From Acholoe squamosa (Eukaryota > Annelida > Polychaeta > Phyllodocida > Polynoidae), in NCBI GenBank assembly GCA_949317995.1, contig OX439045.1, positions 10,772,174 to 10,836,173 on the forward strand: a stretch of DNA of 64,000 bases, given 5' to 3'. Positions 61,582-64,000 of the stretch are shown in pieces. The notes under the pieces are model-generated. The model saw nothing but the letters and a program-made list of their open reading frames with translations. It ran no database searches and was not told the DNA's origin. A program made the translations under genes and the position numbers. Positions within the stretch are counted from its first letter, which is position 1, and each line of letters starts with the position of its first letter.

Positions 61582-62058
61582 ATGGAGAAAACCAACCCCG
61601 AACCATCCCCGAGTGCTACTGCCACCTCGAGCTCCGCTTACGAGAGTGGTTCAGACACGCACACAACCCCTGTACCGACGCCTCCAGTAAGAAACATGAT
61701 GACCACCAATGTGCTACATTTGGTGAAATCTAAGTTTGAACTGGAGGACCCCGATGATTACATAAAAAACCAGACACAGGAATCCTGTGATATTCAGGCC
61801 GACGTCTTCCAGGCGTGGCAAGAGAGCCACATCAACCAGGCCACCGGATACCTTCAAGGCATGACCGAAGGTGTGTTTGAATGTCTGCATGAGATCCAGC
61901 GACGGGAAATAACCTGGATCTCACAGGACATGCAAGGACAGGCGAGAGACCAGCTTCGGGCCTCGCTCCAGCGTGAAAACGAGGCTAAGGCCATGAAGCT
62001 GAAATACAAGTTGCAGCTTCAGGAGCTGAGAAGCCAATACGACCACCAGGGCGTTTGA
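61582..62058 (+). CDS. Extra 3' frame of the LTR element (158 aa, coiled-coil-like)
   Basis: Intact 158-codon frame between integrase and the 3' LTR: a Ser/Thr/Pro-rich start, then a charged helical region (ELEDPDDYIKNQTQ, LQRENEAKAMKLKYKLQLQEL). No signal peptide or membrane segment, so it does not look like an env. Function unknown; whether it is still expressed is doubtful given the state of the element. Confidence 0.4.
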   Translation: MEKTNPEPSPSATATSSSAYESGSDTHTTPVPTPPVRNMMTTNVLHLVKSKFELEDPDDYIKNQTQESCDIQADVFQAWQESHINQATGYLQGMTEGVFECLHEIQRREITWISQDMQGQARDQLRASLQRENEAKAMKLKYKLQLQELRSQYDHQGV

Positions 62059-62421
62059 TTCATGGCTGCTTCATGAAAGATTGGGACGGCACTGCAGAGA
62101 GTGCGTTCGAAAAGGTCCAGGGCAAGCTGCAGGAGGCTAGACAGCTCGAGGCGGACATCGAGTCTTTCGGATTCATAAGTATGTCCACCTGAGACCTTCT
62201 GCCAGCGGAGGTGCACCACCAACCGGACCCGGGAGGGAACCTGAAGCCACCACCACTGCCCCAACTGCCACCCCCGCTAGACCAACCGAGACCCTAACCT
62301 CTATCCCCGAGGCGACCACTGCGGCCACAGCCCCTGACCAACCCCCAGTGGTCCATAACCTGATAAGTCTGGACTCTGATCCGGAAACCAACTCTGGTGA
62401 GATGGTGATGGAGACAGACTT

Positions 62422-62742
62422 GTGAGCCTCGATGTAGATAACTACGGGTGCCGACCCTATCCTCTATATGGGATCCTCGAACACCCGAACTGTGCTATAA
62501 CCTCGAAGGATGTCCGGACGGATGCAGACCCACGAAACCCAATGGACGAATCTACATCTTCCCATCTTGATCAGGGCACACCACACAGCGACGAGGCTTG
62601 CCACCGCCAAGTCCATCATTCGCCGACTGGATCTGCAGACAAGCAGTGGATAACCCCGAACACACCCGGATGTCATTTATTATTGTGCGGCAGACCCACT
62701 ACACTGGTGGGCTGCTATAAAGTCATGTTGTATACTATGTAA
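62422..62742 (+). other. Small open frame near the 3' end of the LTR element
   Basis: 106 codons, no recognised motif; may be chance or the rest of the extra 3' reading frame. Confidence 0.25.
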
Positions 62743-62759
62743 TTAACCACTATTCCTCT

Positions 62760-63397
62760 CACCTTACGCATAAAATAAGTTTTATTTAAAATCTCGATCC
62801 TAAAGTCATCCACTAGGTTCGATCTCATAAAATATGTCTATTTATCACTGGTAAACAAACTTATTGGTGCTATAAACCTACGAGATCTGTTACCTTAAAT
62901 ATTAATAATATTCCGCAGGTACATACCAATTGTGTTCACACTTCGAGGTTAATAGTGGTATATATTTATATGTATAATTATAAATGTAAAAAACCCACAG
63001 TTACTGTAAACTGTGCTAAAAAAAGCTATTATATAGGGTTCATATGTGAACTGTAAAATTTTTCTTTTCGGGTTATGTAACACTTTACCATATATAATTA
63101 CAAACATAGTATGTCATTAATAACATACATTTAAATACTCTATGTACGGGTTCGAACATGTTCTTCCGAACTTGTCTTGACCCATATTTTTCTTCTACAT
63201 TGTTTCATAGTGTAAAAATATGTTTACTTCACCTAATATAATTATATGTGGTCGACTCCTAATACTAAGACGTCACACAAATAACATATCACGTTCTACT
63301 TCGAACTCTCGTTTATTACTTCGAGCCCTTATTTTTTAGAATAACGAAGTTGTCACAATGTTAAATACATTTTTTTACACACCCCTTTCCTTATTCT
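62760..63397. other. AT-rich non-coding 3' region of the LTR element
   Basis: No open frame; leads to the polypurine tract. Confidence 0.6.
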
Positions 63398-63408
63398 GGT
63401 GGGGGTAG
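63398..63408 (+). other. Probable polypurine tract
   Basis: TGGTGGGGGTAG lies immediately before the 3' LTR, the position expected for plus-strand priming, though it contains pyrimidines. Confidence 0.55.
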
Positions 63409-63756
63409 TGTAGGGGGTCGTAGATCGTGATATAGTGTGAGCGTCTCCCTCGAGAGGGCGTCTCAAGCGGTGCGCCCATCATGGGTAGTCACTAGAGGTA
63501 TCCTTGACCCTTGGTCTCTCCGGGGTGGTGGCAGCACTGTTCGCCTCGTCCCAGCTCCTACCTGGGGCCGGGGAAGGCGTTAGTATGGCTCTAGCTGTCG
63601 ACAGAGTTGGACCACTTTTACCTGAGCTTACATTACAGTTAAGCAGTACACTTCGAGGTAGATGTAAACCATATACTGTAATAAATACGTGCCAGTTGCA
63701 CTAACCCCAGATCCCTTGTCTGGTCTCAACTTCGAACATTGATTCGAACCATTACA
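63409..63756 (+). repeat. 3' LTR
   Basis: 348 bp, starts TGTAGGGGGTCG, ends CCATTACA; 10 bp shorter than the 5' LTR. AATAAA near 63680. Confidence 0.9.
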
Positions 63757-63807
63757 CAAGTAAACAAAGAACACCTCAAAAGCAAAGTATCAGGAACTAA
63801 TCAAGTT

Positions 63808-63840
63808 GAAAGTGAAACAAAGTGAAACAAAGTGAAACAC
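63808..63840 (+). repeat. Short (AAGTGAAAC)-type tandem repeat
   Basis: 'gtgaaacaaa' repeated three times just outside the LTR element. Confidence 0.8.
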
Positions 63841-64000
63841 CTATAAAGTATTAGAATATTTTTGTTTAAATGTCAACATATCATGTCGAGTTAGCTGGCA
63901 AACCCTCACTTTTTCATAGCCTGAAAATTTTGCTTCATCTGGTACCCCAAGGGTACCCCACTCTGAAGCAGTCAAAAATTGAACATTTCTAACCAGCGAT

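Larger units (their letters stand above)
52310..63756 (+). mobile_element. Ty3/gypsy-type LTR retrotransposon, defective
   Basis: LTRs at both ends (52310-52667 and 63409-63756) are flanked by the 4-bp target duplication CAAG (52306-52309 and 63757-63760). The order is gag with a CCHC knuckle, protease, reverse transcriptase, RNase H, integrase, then extra frames. RT-RNaseH before integrase marks the Ty3/gypsy order. 5' and 3' LTRs differ at about two dozen positions plus a 10-bp deletion (~7%), so the insertion is old, and stops and frameshifts interrupt gag and pol. The 5' LTR and proximal gag are present twice because of the 1883-bp duplication, so the original length was about 9.56 kb. 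Confidence 0.9.

Noticed and set aside
61582-62742. env-like gene in the LTR element
   Set aside because: No signal peptide, membrane segment or Cys-rich ectodomain is visible.

Overview
This is a eukaryotic, almost certainly metazoan, repeat-dense window. The evidence is GT-AG spliceosomal introns, TIR DNA transposons, a Ty3/gypsy-type LTR retrotransposon, a non-LTR tail, MITE-like elements, minisatellites and very low gene density. I cannot name the species; a marine invertebrate is plausible but unproven. No prokaryotic signals are present. All comparisons were made by eye within the window, with no database search.

Layout. (1) 1-4747: intergenic DNA with a ~0.63 kb TIR-family copy (263-889) and a fold-back block rich in GTGATCAC (2.58-3.79 kb). 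(2) 4748-17784: the main feature, a ~13.04 kb element bounded by ~26-bp terminal inverted repeats. It holds a 16-unit ~381-bp satellite array (5.3-11.15 kb), a minus-strand four-exon gene for a ~1204-aa transposase-like protein (11186-15777), and about 25 copies of a 20-bp motif, TTTCGCTCACGCCCATTACA, in both orientations. (3) 17.84-29.24 kb and 35.02-45.98 kb: two diverged direct copies (C1, C2) of an ~8-9 kb segment. C1 also includes 4535-4747, so the 13-kb element lies inside C1 and C2 keeps its uninserted counterpart near 35.27 kb. Comparing the copies also exposes a solo LTR, a non-LTR 3' fragment, a cloverleaf-like fold-back, a minisatellite MITE with 8-bp target duplication, a 582-bp TRIM-like element with a tRNA gene in its LTR, and small derivatives of the 13-kb family. 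(4) 29.24-35.02 kb: a ~3.7 kb inverted-repeat region carrying many GGTCAGAAACCT motifs and 102 uninterrupted GAA triplets. (5) 45.98-49.77 kb: a 157-bp tandem repeat and a 128-bp higher-order minisatellite. (6) 49.77-52.3 kb: possible host promoter and first-exon signals, a perfect-arm hairpin and self-complementary short repeats. (7) 52310-63756: a broken Ty3/gypsy-type element with 4-bp target duplication CAAG, whose 5' end was later duplicated in tandem (1883 bp).

How the parts relate. The 13-kb element looks like a self-contained mobile unit: one gene whose protein has a plausible DDE/D core, terminal inverted repeats, and a repeated 20-bp motif that could be its binding site. A divergent 0.8-kb relative at 45.07-45.86 kb keeps two of these motifs at nearly the same distances from the end and has only one satellite unit, suggesting the satellite grew by amplification inside the transposon. 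No intact host protein-coding gene can be established; most short open frames lie inside repeats.
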